A stretch of 64,000 nt of DNA from Marinigracilibium pacificum (GCF_012926615.1 NZ_JABBNU010000006.1:62001-126000), one strand, 5' to 3'; counted from the first letter of the stretch, positions 25,831 through 36,234 are shown. Notes: a model not told the origin generated them from the sequence alone. Numbers and translations are program-made.

Positions 25831-28025
25831 TTTGCTATTTCAGAAAGGAATTTGATACGAATAAGTCTGATTTCTTCTTCTGAATATTCTTCTTCCTCAA
25901 ATTCATCTAAAGCATCTTCAAGGCTGTCACTTTCTGCCTCCATGAAATAATCGAAAAGTTCTTGCTCAGCATCTTCATCAAGGAAGTTTTCAATGTAGTA
26001 ATCCAGATTAAGTTTTGTTCCTGAATAAACTATATTTTCAATTTCATCAAGAAGAGCCTCGAAAGAAATCCCTAGCGATTCAGCCATTTCTTCAAGGTCA
26101 GTCTTACGGTCAATCTGTTGAATGATATTTATTTTGTGTTTAGACTTATCACCAGAAGATTTAATTAATATGTCATCTGGTTTAATGATGTCATTATCTT
26201 CAACATATTTGTTTATAGCATCAAGAAAAGGCTTCCCAAATTTGGCTACTTTACCTGTTCCGACACCATTAACCTTGGTTAGCTGGTCTTTGTCTGTAGG
26301 ATAACTGGTCGCCATTTCTTCCAGTGAATTATCTTGAAAGATAACATATGGAGGAAGATCTTTTTGCTTAGCTATTTTTTTACGAAGGTCTTTTAGAATC
26401 TGAAATAAGGCTTCGTCATGACCTCTTGAAGGTGCAGCGGGCTCATCCATTTCCTCTTCAGTGTCTTTTGTAAGTTCACTGTAATCATGAGGTTTGCGTA
26501 ACTCTATGCTATGCGGAGATTCAATAAACTGCTTTCCTTTTTCAGAAATTTTAAGGATACCTATATTTTCGATGTCTTTTTCAAGGTATTCAAATAGAAG
26601 TGCCTGTCTCAAAATAGAAGACCATAGATCTTTAGATTCACCCTTGCCAAATCCATAAATAGAAGTTTTGTCGTGACCATAAGATATCACATACTGATTT
26701 TCTGATCCACGAATTACATCAACAAGGTGGCCAATTCCAAACCTTTGATCAGTTTCTACCACTGCCTTCAAGGCTGCTGTGAGATGTTCCTTTCCTTCAA
26801 AAGACTCTTGTGGGTTATTACATGCATCACACCCTGCAGTACTTTGACACTCTTCTTCATTCCAAGACTCTCCAAAGTAATGAAGAAGCTGTTTCCTACG
26901 GCATACCGCAGATTCGGCATAAGCTGAAACCTCTTCTAAAAGAACCTTGCCGTTTTCCCTTTCGGTAACAGATTTATCTTTGTTGAATTTTTCAAGCTTT
27001 AAGATGTCATTATAGCTATAAAACATCAGGCAATGACCGTCTAAACCATCTCTTCCGGCTCTGCCAGTTTCCTGGTAGTATCCTTCGATTGATTTTGGTG
27101 TGTCATAGTGGATTACAAACCGAACATCAGGCTTGTCTATTCCCATACCAAAAGCAATTGTTGCAACTATAATGTCTATATCTTCATTCAGGAATCCATC
27201 CTGATTATTCATTCGAACATTACTGTCAAGACCTGCATGATATGGCGCGGCTCTGAAACCATTTACAGCCAGGAATTGAGCTATTTCTTCAACTTTTTTA
27301 CGACTCAGGCAATACACAATTCCTGATTGACCTTTTCTAGGTTTCAGAAACTGGATTATTTGCTTTTTGATATTTTGTTTTGGCCTTACCTCGTAATAAA
27401 GATTGTGGCGATTAAATGATGATTTGAATACCGTAGCATCCTCCATCTGGAGGTTTCGCTGGATATCCAATTGTACCTTAGGAGTTGCAGTTGCAGTAAG
27501 TGCAACTACAGGCATGCTGCCTAGATCACCAATTATAGATTTAATTCTTCTATACTCAGGACGGAAATCATGCCCCCATTCAGAAATACAATGTGCCTCA
27601 TCAATTGCTACCAGAGAAATATTTATTTTTTTCAGGAATTCAATGTTGTCTTCCTTAGTTAGTGACTCGGGAGCAACATACAAAAGCTTGGTGTTACCTG
27701 CCAAAGTCTCTTTCTTGACTTTGTTGATTTCACTTTTGCTTAATGATGAATTCAAAAAATAGGCCGAAAGACCTAATGCTCTCAGAGAATCAACCTGATT
27801 CTTCATTAGAGCGATCAAAGGAGAAATTACAATGGTTGTTCCTTCCAGAATAACAGCTGGAAGTTGGTAGCATAGTGATTTTCCGGCCCCAGTGGGCATT
27901 ATTACAAAGGTATCATTGCCGTCTATTATATTATTTATAATATTCTCCTGATTTCCCCTGAAGTGGTGATAGCCGAAAACATCCTTTAATGTGGTTCGTA
28001 AAAGATCTGTATTTACCTCAGACAT
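25827..28025 (-). CDS. recQ: ATP-dependent DNA helicase RecQ
   Basis: 732 residues, a full-length RecQ that unwinds DNA 3' to 5' in repair and recombination. Walker A is PTGAGKSLCYQLP, the DEAH box lies in AIDEAHCISEWGHDFRPEYR, and motif VI in YQETGRAGRDG. The zinc-binding region carries four Cys (CRRKQ...C...CDAC), a winged-helix RQC domain follows (about 410-510), and an HRDC domain starts near residue 535. The final 100 residues form a helical, acidic extension. It diverges from kdsD with an 89-base gap and overlaps the HAD gene by 4 bases tail to tail. Confidence 0.96.
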   Translation of the reverse strand: MSEVNTDLLRTTLKDVFGYHHFRGNQENIINNIIDGNDTFVIMPTGAGKSLCYQLPAVILEGTTIVISPLIALMKNQVDSLRALGLSAYFLNSSLSKSEINKVKKETLAGNTKLLYVAPESLTKEDNIEFLKKINISLVAIDEAHCISEWGHDFRPEYRRIKSIIGDLGSMPVVALTATATPKVQLDIQRNLQMEDATVFKSSFNRHNLYYEVRPKQNIKKQIIQFLKPRKGQSGIVYCLSRKKVEEIAQFLAVNGFRAAPYHAGLDSNVRMNNQDGFLNEDIDIIVATIAFGMGIDKPDVRFVIHYDTPKSIEGYYQETGRAGRDGLDGHCLMFYSYNDILKLEKFNKDKSVTERENGKVLLEEVSAYAESAVCRRKQLLHYFGESWNEEECQSTAGCDACNNPQESFEGKEHLTAALKAVVETDQRFGIGHLVDVIRGSENQYVISYGHDKTSIYGFGKGESKDLWSSILRQALLFEYLEKDIENIGILKISEKGKQFIESPHSIELRKPHDYSELTKDTEEEMDEPAAPSRGHDEALFQILKDLRKKIAKQKDLPPYVIFQDNSLEEMATSYPTDKDQLTKVNGVGTGKVAKFGKPFLDAINKYVEDNDIIKPDDILIKSSGDKSKHKINIIQQIDRKTDLEEMAESLGISFEALLDEIENIVYSGTKLNLDYYIENFLDEDAEQELFDYFMEAESDSLEDALDEFEEEEYSEEEIRLIRIKFLSEIAN

Positions 28026-28114
28026 ATAATGGTATTACCTTAAACTCTAGCTTATTTGAAAAAAAAATCAAAAATTTGTCAAACAAAATTTTGTAACTAA
28101 ACACGTATCAGACA

Positions 28115-29083
28115 TTGAATTTAGCAAAAAATATAAAATTAATCGCCAAAAATGTACTCTTAAATGAGGCCGAAGCGATAAAAAATATTGCAGGATTTAT
28201 AGATGATGAATTCGAAGCAATAGTAAAGGCTATAATTACAACCAAAGGTCGTGTTGTGATTACTGGTATCGGTAAAAGTGCTATAATAGCTAATAAGATC
28301 GTTGCAACCATGAATTCGACCGGTACACCGGCATTATTTATGCATGCTGCCGATGCTATTCACGGTGATTTGGGGATGATTCAGCCCGAAGATATTGTGA
28401 TTTGTATATCAAAAAGTGGTAATACTCCTGAAATAAAAGTTCTTGTTCCATTAATAAAAAGATCTGGTTGTCAACTAGTAGGACTTGTTAGTAATACTGA
28501 TAGTTTTTTAGCACAACAAGCTGATTTTGTATTAAACGCAACAATAGGAGAGGAGGCATGCCCTCATAACCTGGCTCCAACGACCAGTACAACTGCTCAT
28601 CTTGCTATCGGGGATGCATTGGCTGTGGCTCTTTTAGAAGCTAAAGGCTTTACCAGTGAAGATTTTGGTAAATATCACCCGGGGGGTGCCTTAGGTAAAC
28701 AATTATACCTGAAAGTAGATGATATCTATCCGGTGAATGAAAAGCCAATAGTGAAGCCATCTACCCCTTTAAATGAGTGTATCATTGAAATATCAAGTAA
28801 AAGGTTAGGGGCTGCCGTCGTAATCGATGATAATGATAATATCGTCGGTGTGATTACTGATGGAGACTTAAGAAGAATGCTTCAAAAAAATCCATCGCTT
28901 GATGGTCTCACCGCTGCTGATGTTATGGGTGCTAATCCTAAGACCATTGAAGCTGGCGAATATGCTGTAACAGCGTTTAATGTGATGCAAAAAAATAATA
29001 TCACACAAATTATTGTAACTAATAAAGAAAAATTTGTAGGTTTCGTACATTTACATGATCTTTTGAGAGAAGGAATAATTTAA
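28115..29083 (+). CDS. kdsD: D-arabinose-5-phosphate isomerase (KdsD/KpsF family)
   Basis: Converts ribulose-5-phosphate to arabinose-5-phosphate, the precursor of Kdo in lipopolysaccharide. The 322 residues hold a SIS domain (VVITGIGKSAIIANKIVATM, CISKSGNTPEIKV, YHPGGALGKQL) and two CBS domains (about 205-322). The apparent start is TTG at 28115; no in-frame ATG precedes the SIS domain. It diverges from recQ, an arrangement I recognise in other Bacteroidota, and is followed after 47 bases by manC. Confidence 0.93.
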   Translation: MNLAKNIKLIAKNVLLNEAEAIKNIAGFIDDEFEAIVKAIITTKGRVVITGIGKSAIIANKIVATMNSTGTPALFMHAADAIHGDLGMIQPEDIVICISKSGNTPEIKVLVPLIKRSGCQLVGLVSNTDSFLAQQADFVLNATIGEEACPHNLAPTTSTTAHLAIGDALAVALLEAKGFTSEDFGKYHPGGALGKQLYLKVDDIYPVNEKPIVKPSTPLNECIIEISSKRLGAAVVIDDNDNIVGVITDGDLRRMLQKNPSLDGLTAADVMGANPKTIEAGEYAVTAFNVMQKNNITQIIVTNKEKFVGFVHLHDLLREGII

Positions 29084-29130
29084 CTAATTTAGGAATTGGC
29101 AAAGGGGCGACCCTTTTCAATTATCATGTT

Positions 29131-30207
29131 ATGCGTAAAAACCTGTATGTTGTTTTAATGGCCGGGGGTATTGGTTCCCGATTTTGGCCATATAGTAGAA
29201 ATTCTCAGCCAAAGCAATTTTTAGATGTTCTGGGAGTTGGTGAATCTTTGTTACAAATGACTTACCAACGATTCAGGAAAATGGTTGATCCGGAGAATAT
29301 TCTTATTGTCACCAATACTGACTATGTAGATAAAGTTAAAAATCAACTTCCTGAACTTGCAGATAATCAGATACTTGCTGAGCCTATTGGTAGGAATACC
29401 GCTCCATGTATTGCTTATGCAGCCTATAAAATAAGGGAACGAGATCCGAATTCTGTGATGGTAGTTTCTCCTGCTGATCATGCGATTTTTGATGAAGAAA
29501 TGTTTATTGAAACAGTAAATGCTGCCATTGAAAAAGCTGAAGAAACTGATGCATTGCTTACAATAGGAATTAAACCTCATAAACCTGAAACTCAATATGG
29601 GTATATCCAATTCCTGGAAAGTGAAGGTAAAGTAAAAAAGGTGAAAACTTTCACTGAGAAACCTCATAAAGAGCTTGCTGTCAAGTTTTTAGAGTCGGGA
29701 GACTTCTTGTGGAATTCAGGCATTTTTATCTGGAGTTTGAAGTCAATTATTAATGCATTTGAAGAATATGCACAGGATATTGCCGAAACATTTTCAGAAG
29801 GTGCCGGGCTTTATGATACAGATGAGGAGGTTAAGTTTATTGAACGTTCATATTCTCATTGCAAAAATATTTCCATTGATTATGCTATAATGGAAAAGTC
29901 CGAAAACGTTTTCGTAGTTAAGGGTGATTTTCGTTGGTCTGACCTTGGTAGCTGGAATGCAATCCATGAAATGAAGAAAGCAGATGAAGATGGAAACGTT
30001 GCTGATGGTAAAGTTACCTTTCTCAATTCGAACAATTGTTATGTTAAATCGTGCGACCCGAAAAAGGTAATACTTGTTGATGGTCTTGATAATTTCCTTG
30101 TTACCGATTGTGAAGATGTTTTACTCATCACGCCAAAAGGTGATGCAGCAAAAATCAAACAATATGCTAAGAAGGTAAAAGATAACTGGGGAGAGACTTA
30201 CTTGTGA
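29131..30207 (+). CDS. manC: mannose-1-phosphate guanylyltransferase
   Basis: Makes GDP-mannose from GTP and mannose-1-phosphate for polysaccharides and glycans. It has 358 residues, the short monofunctional form without the isomerase domain. The nucleotide-binding signature is VVLMAGGIGSRFWPYSR; also visible are the LAEPIGRNTAP block, VSPADHAIFD, and FTEKP. It follows kdsD by 47 bases, and both supply sugars for envelope glycans. Its stop lies within the last codons of the convergent rlmB gene (10-base overlap). Confidence 0.95.
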   Translation: MRKNLYVVLMAGGIGSRFWPYSRNSQPKQFLDVLGVGESLLQMTYQRFRKMVDPENILIVTNTDYVDKVKNQLPELADNQILAEPIGRNTAPCIAYAAYKIRERDPNSVMVVSPADHAIFDEEMFIETVNAAIEKAEETDALLTIGIKPHKPETQYGYIQFLESEGKVKKVKTFTEKPHKELAVKFLESGDFLWNSGIFIWSLKSIINAFEEYAQDIAETFSEGAGLYDTDEEVKFIERSYSHCKNISIDYAIMEKSENVFVVKGDFRWSDLGSWNAIHEMKKADEDGNVADGKVTFLNSNNCYVKSCDPKKVILVDGLDNFLVTDCEDVLLITPKGDAAKIKQYAKKVKDNWGETYL

Positions 30208-30953
30208 GTTAGTCTCTGCCTTGTTACTTCATAAGCGGCCATTCCCGCTGCTACCGATACATTTAAAGAGCTAATATTTCCAGTCATTGGTATTTTTGCC
30301 GATGCATTAGCTCTTTTTAGATATTCTGGAGATATTCCATCTTCTTCTGAGCCCATAAGTATTGCAACAGGACCTGATAAGTCTACCTGATTTATATTTT
30401 TGTCAGCTTTTTCGGTACATGCTACTACTGTCACCCCATAATCTTGAAGGAAGTTTATCGATTCCTTAAGGTTATCTTCTCTGCATACTTTTATGTGATT
30501 AAGAGCTCCAGCAGATGTTTTAACAGCGTCTCCGGTTATCATTGCACTTCCTCTGGAAGGGACAACTATGGCATCAACACCCATACATTCACAAGTACGC
30601 GCAATGGCACCGAAATTTCTAACATCTGTAACCCTGTCGAGAATCATAATAAATGGATTCTTTCCTTCTTCGTAAAGGCTAGTAACAACTTCAGCCATTG
30701 GAAGATATTTTACAGGACTTATAAAGGCGATTGCCCCCTGATGATTTTTACGGGTTATCCGATTAAGTTTTTCCTGAGGAACATATTGAACAGGTATTTC
30801 ATGTGCTCTGGCCAAACCTACCAATTCCTGCATTAATGCATTTCTTTCATTTTTTAGAAGGAGTAATTTTTCAATTTCTCTTCCTGCCTCGATACTTTCA
30901 ATAACAGCACGTGTACCGAATATATAATCTTCTTTATTTGGACCTGTTCTCAT
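30198..30953 (-). CDS. rlmB: 23S rRNA 2'-O-ribose methyltransferase, RlmB/TrmH (SpoU) family
   Basis: 251 residues. An N-terminal substrate-binding domain (residues 1-75, with FGTRAVIESIEAG) precedes the knotted SPOUT catalytic domain: motif 1 DRVTDVRNFGAIARTCE, motif 2 ILMGSEEDGIS and motif 3 IPMTGNISSLNVSVAAGMA. RlmB methylates G2251 of 23S rRNA in E. coli; the domain layout fits that enzyme best, though other SpoU targets cannot be excluded. It begins 5 bases after the GWxTD gene, so the two form an operon. Confidence 0.9.
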   Translation of the reverse strand: MRTGPNKEDYIFGTRAVIESIEAGREIEKLLLLKNERNALMQELVGLARAHEIPVQYVPQEKLNRITRKNHQGAIAFISPVKYLPMAEVVTSLYEEGKNPFIMILDRVTDVRNFGAIARTCECMGVDAIVVPSRGSAMITGDAVKTSAGALNHIKVCREDNLKESINFLQDYGVTVVACTEKADKNINQVDLSGPVAILMGSEEDGISPEYLKRANASAKIPMTGNISSLNVSVAAGMAAYEVTRQRLTHK

Positions 30954-30958
30954 TTCTT

Positions 30959-32173
30959 TTATCTTCCTCGCCAGGCATCAATGGCATTAAACCAATCATT
31001 CTCATATTCTTTTTTTCTAATAAGAATAAAGTGATACCCTGTATATGGATTTTTTACCTGCACAAAGGTAAATGATAGGCTTGAATTAAATCCGTTTTTA
31101 TAGGTCCATATTTCGTAATTACCTTCTTTTTTTATGTTAGCAGGTGCTCCAAGGATTATGAATATCAGCCCCTGATCAGTTTTCCAGCCTTCTTTATAAT
31201 TGGTGAAATGGTAATTAGCCTTGCTAACCCTGTTGTAGTATAACTTAATCTTTGCTTTAGCTTTTTGCGGAGATCCAAAGACTTTTAAGAAAAATTCATC
31301 AAGGGCTTGTTTTGAAGCTATCGAATCCAGCCTTGAATATTCTTTATTCGATGAAATATATCGGAGAGGACCTATTAATGCTTCAACCGTTCTTGGTTTT
31401 GGGAAATATTCATTTTCAACCCTGAAGCCCTGAGCATTCAGTGATCCCTCAGAAAGCTTATATTGGTATAATCCTGTTGAGTCAAGTTCAATATCAGAAT
31501 TTACAGCAACTTTAAATGTCCGGATATTTTGTGGGTCTCCTTCGCTTTGATTGAAGGTTTCAAACATCGGAGGGTAGGCTGGGTTAAAATTATAATTCAT
31601 ATGATACACTACCAGCGAGTCACCTTCAATATTTTCCAAGTTATTAAACTTAATGATGTCTCCAGATTTGAAATATGTACTGGTGTTATCTTCTGATGCA
31701 TTTAAGGTTGGGAAAATCTCAGGAGATGTAAAAATTGAACGTTCATCAATCAAGAATAAATCAGGGTACATTAAATTGTTGATTTTCATTGATAGCAGAA
31801 GCCATTGAGACTCTGAATCAATCAATTGTTCAAGTTTAATGTGAAGTGTTTTTCCTCCTTCGAGTACATAACTCTTACTGTAATTTATTTCCTCAGGTAC
31901 TCTTTCGTTAAGAGACTTGTGTGTAGAGGTGGCAAATGCCAGATCCTTTTCAGCCGATGATAAGTTGGTAATCTGGATAAATATCGATGCTTTTTTTTGA
32001 TCCCCTCCAGTAAGATAAATACGGCTTTCGTATTCAAATCCTTTTCCCTGATAATATTTATAGGAAAGGTCGAGGGAATCGAGCGATTGAGCATTACAGA
32101 AAAATCCACTTAAAAGAAGGAGAATATAACCTCCCGAACTAATTAAAAATCTCATGCTTTTAAATTTTAACAT
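30959..32173 (-). CDS. exported GWxTD-domain protein
   Basis: 404 residues with a signal peptide (ISSGGYILLLLSGFFCNAQ). The C-terminal 100 residues carry the GWxTD signature (GWKTDQGLIFIILGAP, about residue 328) and a YEIWTY segment typical of this domain, which is frequent in Bacteroidota and has no known activity. The first 300 residues look beta-rich and resemble nothing I can name. Two starts fit: 32173, or six codons later at 32155 (MRFLISSG). rlmB follows after 5 bases. Confidence 0.82.
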   Translation of the reverse strand: MLKFKSMRFLISSGGYILLLLSGFFCNAQSLDSLDLSYKYYQGKGFEYESRIYLTGGDQKKASIFIQITNLSSAEKDLAFATSTHKSLNERVPEEINYSKSYVLEGGKTLHIKLEQLIDSESQWLLLSMKINNLMYPDLFLIDERSIFTSPEIFPTLNASEDNTSTYFKSGDIIKFNNLENIEGDSLVVYHMNYNFNPAYPPMFETFNQSEGDPQNIRTFKVAVNSDIELDSTGLYQYKLSEGSLNAQGFRVENEYFPKPRTVEALIGPLRYISSNKEYSRLDSIASKQALDEFFLKVFGSPQKAKAKIKLYYNRVSKANYHFTNYKEGWKTDQGLIFIILGAPANIKKEGNYEIWTYKNGFNSSLSFTFVQVKNPYTGYHFILIRKKEYENDWFNAIDAWRGR

Positions 32174-32190
32174 AAGTTATTTGCTTTATT

Positions 32191-32222
32191 TTGTTTTGAC
32201 AAAGTAAAAAGGCCTAATTTTG
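32191..32222 (+). promoter_or_regulatory. probable Bacteroidota-type promoter of the methyltransferase gene
   Basis: TTG at 32191-32193, 21-base spacer, and exact TAATTTTG at 32215-32222. Transcription would start near 32227, which excludes the TTG at 32220 as start codon and supports the ATG at 32244. Confidence 0.6.
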
Positions 32223-32243
32223 TCGATTATTATTAAAACTGAT

Positions 32244-33020
32244 ATGGCAACTTATACAACAGAGATAGCATCAGATACCATTTCTTCAGATAATCCGATA
32301 CACAGGAGGTTATTAAAGGCATATTATGCAGCAATTCCTTTTGTTTCCGGTAATCTGCTTGAAGTGGGATGTGGAGAAGGAAGAGGAGTAGAATTGTTAG
32401 CTCCAAAGGCTGAAAACTATACGGCCGTTGATAAGATTGGGGAGGTTATCGAAAGGCTTTCGGCAAAATATCCGGATGTTAAATTTGTTCAATCGTTTAT
32501 TCCTCCTTTTGATGGATGGGAAAGTAATCAATTTGATACAATTGTTACATTTCAGGTTATTGAACATATCAAGGATGATGGATTGTTCCTTAAGGAATTA
32601 TACAGGTTATTGAAACCAGGAGGAAAACTATTGGTTACCACTCCAAACATTAATTATACTCTTAGCAGAAACCCATGGCATGAAAGAGAATATACCCCAT
32701 CAGAACTTGAAAAATTGATGGCAAAGTATTTTGATGAAGTAGAAACAAAGGGTATTGGTGGAAATGATAAAGTTTGGGATTATTACAATCAGAATAAAAA
32801 GTCAGTAGAAAAAATCACACGATTTGATATTTTCAACCTGCAATATAAATTACCAGCTTCAATTCTGAGAATCCCTTACGATATTCTAAACAGGATAAAT
32901 CGAAATAATCTTTCTAAACAAGATAATGGTTTGGTGTCAAGTATTAGTCATGAAGACTATTTAGTGACAGATAATCCGGATAAAGCATTGGATCTGTTTT
33001 ATATCGGATACAAAAAATAG
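32244..33020 (+). CDS. class I SAM-dependent methyltransferase
   Basis: 258 residues from the ATG at 32244, the first start downstream of the predicted promoter. Motif I is LLEVGCGEGRGVELLA, followed by VDKIGE, the post-I region DTIVTFQVIEHI and motif III LLKPGGKLLVTTPN, all typical of Methyltransf_11/25 enzymes that act on small molecules or lipids. The end of the protein adds an 80-residue extension with no known motif. The substrate cannot be predicted. It is a single-gene unit, divergent from the GWxTD-rlmB operon and closed by a terminator. Confidence 0.87.
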   Translation: MATYTTEIASDTISSDNPIHRRLLKAYYAAIPFVSGNLLEVGCGEGRGVELLAPKAENYTAVDKIGEVIERLSAKYPDVKFVQSFIPPFDGWESNQFDTIVTFQVIEHIKDDGLFLKELYRLLKPGGKLLVTTPNINYTLSRNPWHEREYTPSELEKLMAKYFDEVETKGIGGNDKVWDYYNQNKKSVEKITRFDIFNLQYKLPASILRIPYDILNRINRNNLSKQDNGLVSSISHEDYLVTDNPDKALDLFYIGYKK

Positions 33021-33061
33021 GAATCACCTGTTTTATATGAGACAGTGATTTTACAAGACAT

Positions 33062-33095
33062 AAAAAAAGGTAGCTTATTCAGCTACCTTTTTTTT
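33062..33095. terminator. bidirectional intrinsic terminator
   Basis: Stem AAAAAAAGGTAGCT/AGCTACCTTTTTTT with a short loop between the convergent methyltransferase and DUF2723 genes. Confidence 0.87.
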
Positions 33096-33111
33096 GTTGG
33101 TGATTTTATTA

Positions 33112-36084
33112 TTATCTACCTCCGATTTTCGATGCAATTGAATTGAATTGCTGTGAAATTTGAGTAGCTAATTCCATTTCATCGTTGTTTTTGGCCTGAT
33201 TAGCAAGAATGTTCAATCCTGTAAGCTGTCTTTCAGCCTCTCTTAATTGGAATGAATTTTCAATATAATAGTTAGCTAAACCAGCCATTCTTTCAGAACC
33301 AATTTTCGTTAGTTCTACAGCTTTTTCATGAGCACCACTTACTCCAAATGATGAAAGCTTATATAAAATTTCAACAGTCTGCAGGATTGAGAAATCATAA
33401 GGTATTGATTGATCAGGCATATCGCTAAGACTTTTATTGATCACTTCAAATGATTTCTGGAATTCTCCATCATTTACCAAGGCCTCAGCCAATGCGTTCA
33501 TAGCATATCTATGATTCTGTACAAAGCCTCTGTAATCTTCATTGTAATAAGAGTCAGGGTTATTCAATTCTCTGAATTGCCATTTCTCCATTACATTCTT
33601 ATACATTTGGTCTGTATCAGTAGCCTCAGTATAGTCTGAAGTATTAACTCTTGCAGGTACTAATCTGTAAGTAAGACCTTCCTGAACAAGGTAGTCCTGA
33701 ATATCAAATCTTACTGACCTCATTGAAGTTGAATTGAAATATATTGGTCTTTCCCAGTTATTTCCTGCAATAAGATCAAGAATCATGAAATCATTCTTAT
33801 ACAAACCATTCCCATTAACGTTAAACCACATGGTGTCAACTGTACGGTTTTTGAATTTATCAGGAACAATACTTGCTGCTTTTGAAGAATCAACAGGCAA
33901 GAAGAATTTTTTAGATAACAATCTTGCATAGTCCTTCTTGTCAAAGTTTGCTATTATAGATCTTGATCCTTTATTAAGCAGATTTAAATATTCTTTAAGA
34001 TTTACTCCGTTGTTATCAATATTTTGATTTGAAGGAACATAAGGTAAATAGTCAACTGGTCCACCTTGCTGTATCATTTCTTCTGATAAAGTAAACGGTA
34101 AAGGATCAGATTCGTACGCCTGACGGTGCATTTGCTCTATATACCAGTCTGTATTAAAGTATGATAATACAATGACCCTTACGTCAGTACGTACTCCTTC
34201 AACTTCCTGAAGATACCAAAGAGGGAATGTGTCATTATCACCACCAGTAAATAAAATAGCGTTAGGAGCACATGATTCAAGGTAGTTTCTTGCTGCATCA
34301 ACAGAAAAATATCTGTTGCTTCTGTCGTGATCATCCCAGTTTTCTGATGCCATTAAAACAGGAGCTGCAATTAATGATATAATAAAGGCAGTAGCTACAC
34401 GAGCTTGGCTGTTTTTTAATGCAGGTCTTAGCATATCTGCAAGAGCCATAACTCCAAAGCCTATCCAGATACAGAAAGCATAGAAACTACCTGCATAAAT
34501 ATAATCTCTTTCACGAGGTTCTGATGGTGGAGAGTTCAGGTACATAACCAAGGCAACTCCAAGCAATAAGAATAATAGAGTTACGATGATACCTGTTTTC
34601 TGATTTTTTGAAAAGTTAAAGACTAAACCAAGTAATCCCAAAATCAAAGGAAGCATGAAATATTGGTTTCTGGCTTTATTCTCTTTTATTTCATAAGGAA
34701 GGCCTTCATCAGATGACCATGGTAACATATAACCTGCATCTTGAATGTCACTTTCTCTTCCTGCGAAATTCCACATGAAATAACGCATATACATATGTCC
34801 TATCTGATGTCTGAACATAAAGCTCAGGTTGTCACCAAAAGAAGGTTCTTCACCCTTCTGCAATCCAAGCATACTCATATATTGCTGCTGGTATCTTGGT
34901 TCTGAGTTCCATATTCTTGGGAAGAAATGACTTTCAGCCCATTTATTTTCAACTTTATAATCAGCTATTTCGTATTTGTCTTTTCCCTTTACGTAAACTG
35001 CCTCGCCAGAAACCTGATCTTCCAGTTTAGTGTTATAATATGGTCCAAATAGTAGTGGACGGCTTCCATATTGCTCTCTTTTAAGATAGGAAACGAAAGA
35101 CATTACATCCTGAGGATCATTCTCATCAATTGGAGGATTATAATTAGATCTAATTACAACCATAGTATATGATGAATACCCAATTAGAATAAAAGTCAGA
35201 GCCAGAAGGATGGTGTTAGGATTAACAAGCCCTTTCTTTTGTGTAAACCAGATACCAGCAATTAGTCCTCCGAATAAAAGCAGACAGAAAACAATAATAC
35301 CAGAACCAAAGCCCATTCCCAGACTGTTTACGAAGAAGATTTCGAATTGACCTGCAATAGATGGTAATCCCGGAATAATTCCAACCTGAATTACTCCAAC
35401 GATTATTAATCCAACTACCATTGTGATAACTCCACCAGTTAAGGTGCTGTTTTTACTATGCTTAAAGTACATAATCAAAGCAAGAGCAGGGATTGTTACC
35501 AGGTTAAGCAAGTGGACACCAATTGATAAACCTACCATGTAAGCAATCAATAGAAGCCATCTGTTAGCCATTCTTTCATCTTCAACTAATTCCCACTTTA
35601 ACATCGCCCATACAACGAAAGCTGTAAAGAATGATGATAAAGCATAAACCTCTGCTTCTACAGCTGAGAACCAGAATGAATCACTGAAGGTATAAGCCAA
35701 TGCTCCTACGATCCCGGAAGTGATTAAAAGTAGCCCTTGTTCAAGAGTTTCTTCACCAATTTTAGCATTGATAAGTTTTCTACCAAATAATACGATAGTC
35801 CAGTATAAAAACAGGATAGTGAATCCACTGGCAACAACACTTAGCATATTGATTGAAAATGCTACTTTGGTTACGTCATCAGTAAATAAACTAAAAAATC
35901 TACCTAACATTAAAAATAATGGTGCTCCAGGAGGGTGAGGGACCTCAAGCTTGTATGAAACAGCGATGAATTCTCCGCAATCCCAGAAGCTGGCAGTTTC
36001 TTCAACTGTCAAAGTATAAACTACTGTGGCAATAATGAATATAAGCCAACCGGTAATGTTATTTATCCTATTAAAATCTTTCAT
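33112..36084 (-). CDS. DUF2723 (GT117) polytopic membrane protein, putative O-mannosyltransferase-like glycosyltransferase
   Basis: 990 residues. The first 600 residues hold about twelve membrane helices. The N-terminal loop has the family pattern TASFWDCGEFIAVSYKLEVP followed by HPPGAPLFLMLGR, where the Asp-Cys-Gly-Glu stretch resembles the catalytic loop of GT-C enzymes. A large soluble domain (about 600-990) has GGDNDTFPLWYLQEVEG and ends in helical, TPR-like sequence. GT-C enzymes move sugars from lipid carriers to proteins; the acceptor is unknown here, but Bacteroidota O-glycosylate many exported proteins. It stands alone. Confidence 0.88.
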   Translation of the reverse strand: MKDFNRINNITGWLIFIIATVVYTLTVEETASFWDCGEFIAVSYKLEVPHPPGAPLFLMLGRFFSLFTDDVTKVAFSINMLSVVASGFTILFLYWTIVLFGRKLINAKIGEETLEQGLLLITSGIVGALAYTFSDSFWFSAVEAEVYALSSFFTAFVVWAMLKWELVEDERMANRWLLLIAYMVGLSIGVHLLNLVTIPALALIMYFKHSKNSTLTGGVITMVVGLIIVGVIQVGIIPGLPSIAGQFEIFFVNSLGMGFGSGIIVFCLLLFGGLIAGIWFTQKKGLVNPNTILLALTFILIGYSSYTMVVIRSNYNPPIDENDPQDVMSFVSYLKREQYGSRPLLFGPYYNTKLEDQVSGEAVYVKGKDKYEIADYKVENKWAESHFFPRIWNSEPRYQQQYMSMLGLQKGEEPSFGDNLSFMFRHQIGHMYMRYFMWNFAGRESDIQDAGYMLPWSSDEGLPYEIKENKARNQYFMLPLILGLLGLVFNFSKNQKTGIIVTLLFLLLGVALVMYLNSPPSEPRERDYIYAGSFYAFCIWIGFGVMALADMLRPALKNSQARVATAFIISLIAAPVLMASENWDDHDRSNRYFSVDAARNYLESCAPNAILFTGGDNDTFPLWYLQEVEGVRTDVRVIVLSYFNTDWYIEQMHRQAYESDPLPFTLSEEMIQQGGPVDYLPYVPSNQNIDNNGVNLKEYLNLLNKGSRSIIANFDKKDYARLLSKKFFLPVDSSKAASIVPDKFKNRTVDTMWFNVNGNGLYKNDFMILDLIAGNNWERPIYFNSTSMRSVRFDIQDYLVQEGLTYRLVPARVNTSDYTEATDTDQMYKNVMEKWQFRELNNPDSYYNEDYRGFVQNHRYAMNALAEALVNDGEFQKSFEVINKSLSDMPDQSIPYDFSILQTVEILYKLSSFGVSGAHEKAVELTKIGSERMAGLANYYIENSFQLREAERQLTGLNILANQAKNNDEMELATQISQQFNSIASKIGGR

Positions 36085-36174
36085 GAATTGTATTTAGAAT
36101 CACTAACTCGGGCGAAAATAAGAAATTATTAAGGATAAGTCAGTTAATTCTTGTTAATAATTGTGATGTCAGGG

Positions 36175-36208
36175 CAAAACAAAAGGCACCCCAAATTGAG
36201 ATGCCTTG
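36175..36208 (-). terminator. possible terminator after the PorE-like gene
   Basis: On the minus strand AAGGCA and TGCCTT bracket a 13-base loop and are followed by TTGTTTT. The stem is short. Confidence 0.5.
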
Positions 36209-36234
36209 CAGATTTTTAGGTAAGCCTTGCTTGT

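Noticed and set aside
32220-32243. TTG start for the methyltransferase
   Set aside because: Falls inside the -7 element of the predicted promoter; the ATG at 32244 fits better.
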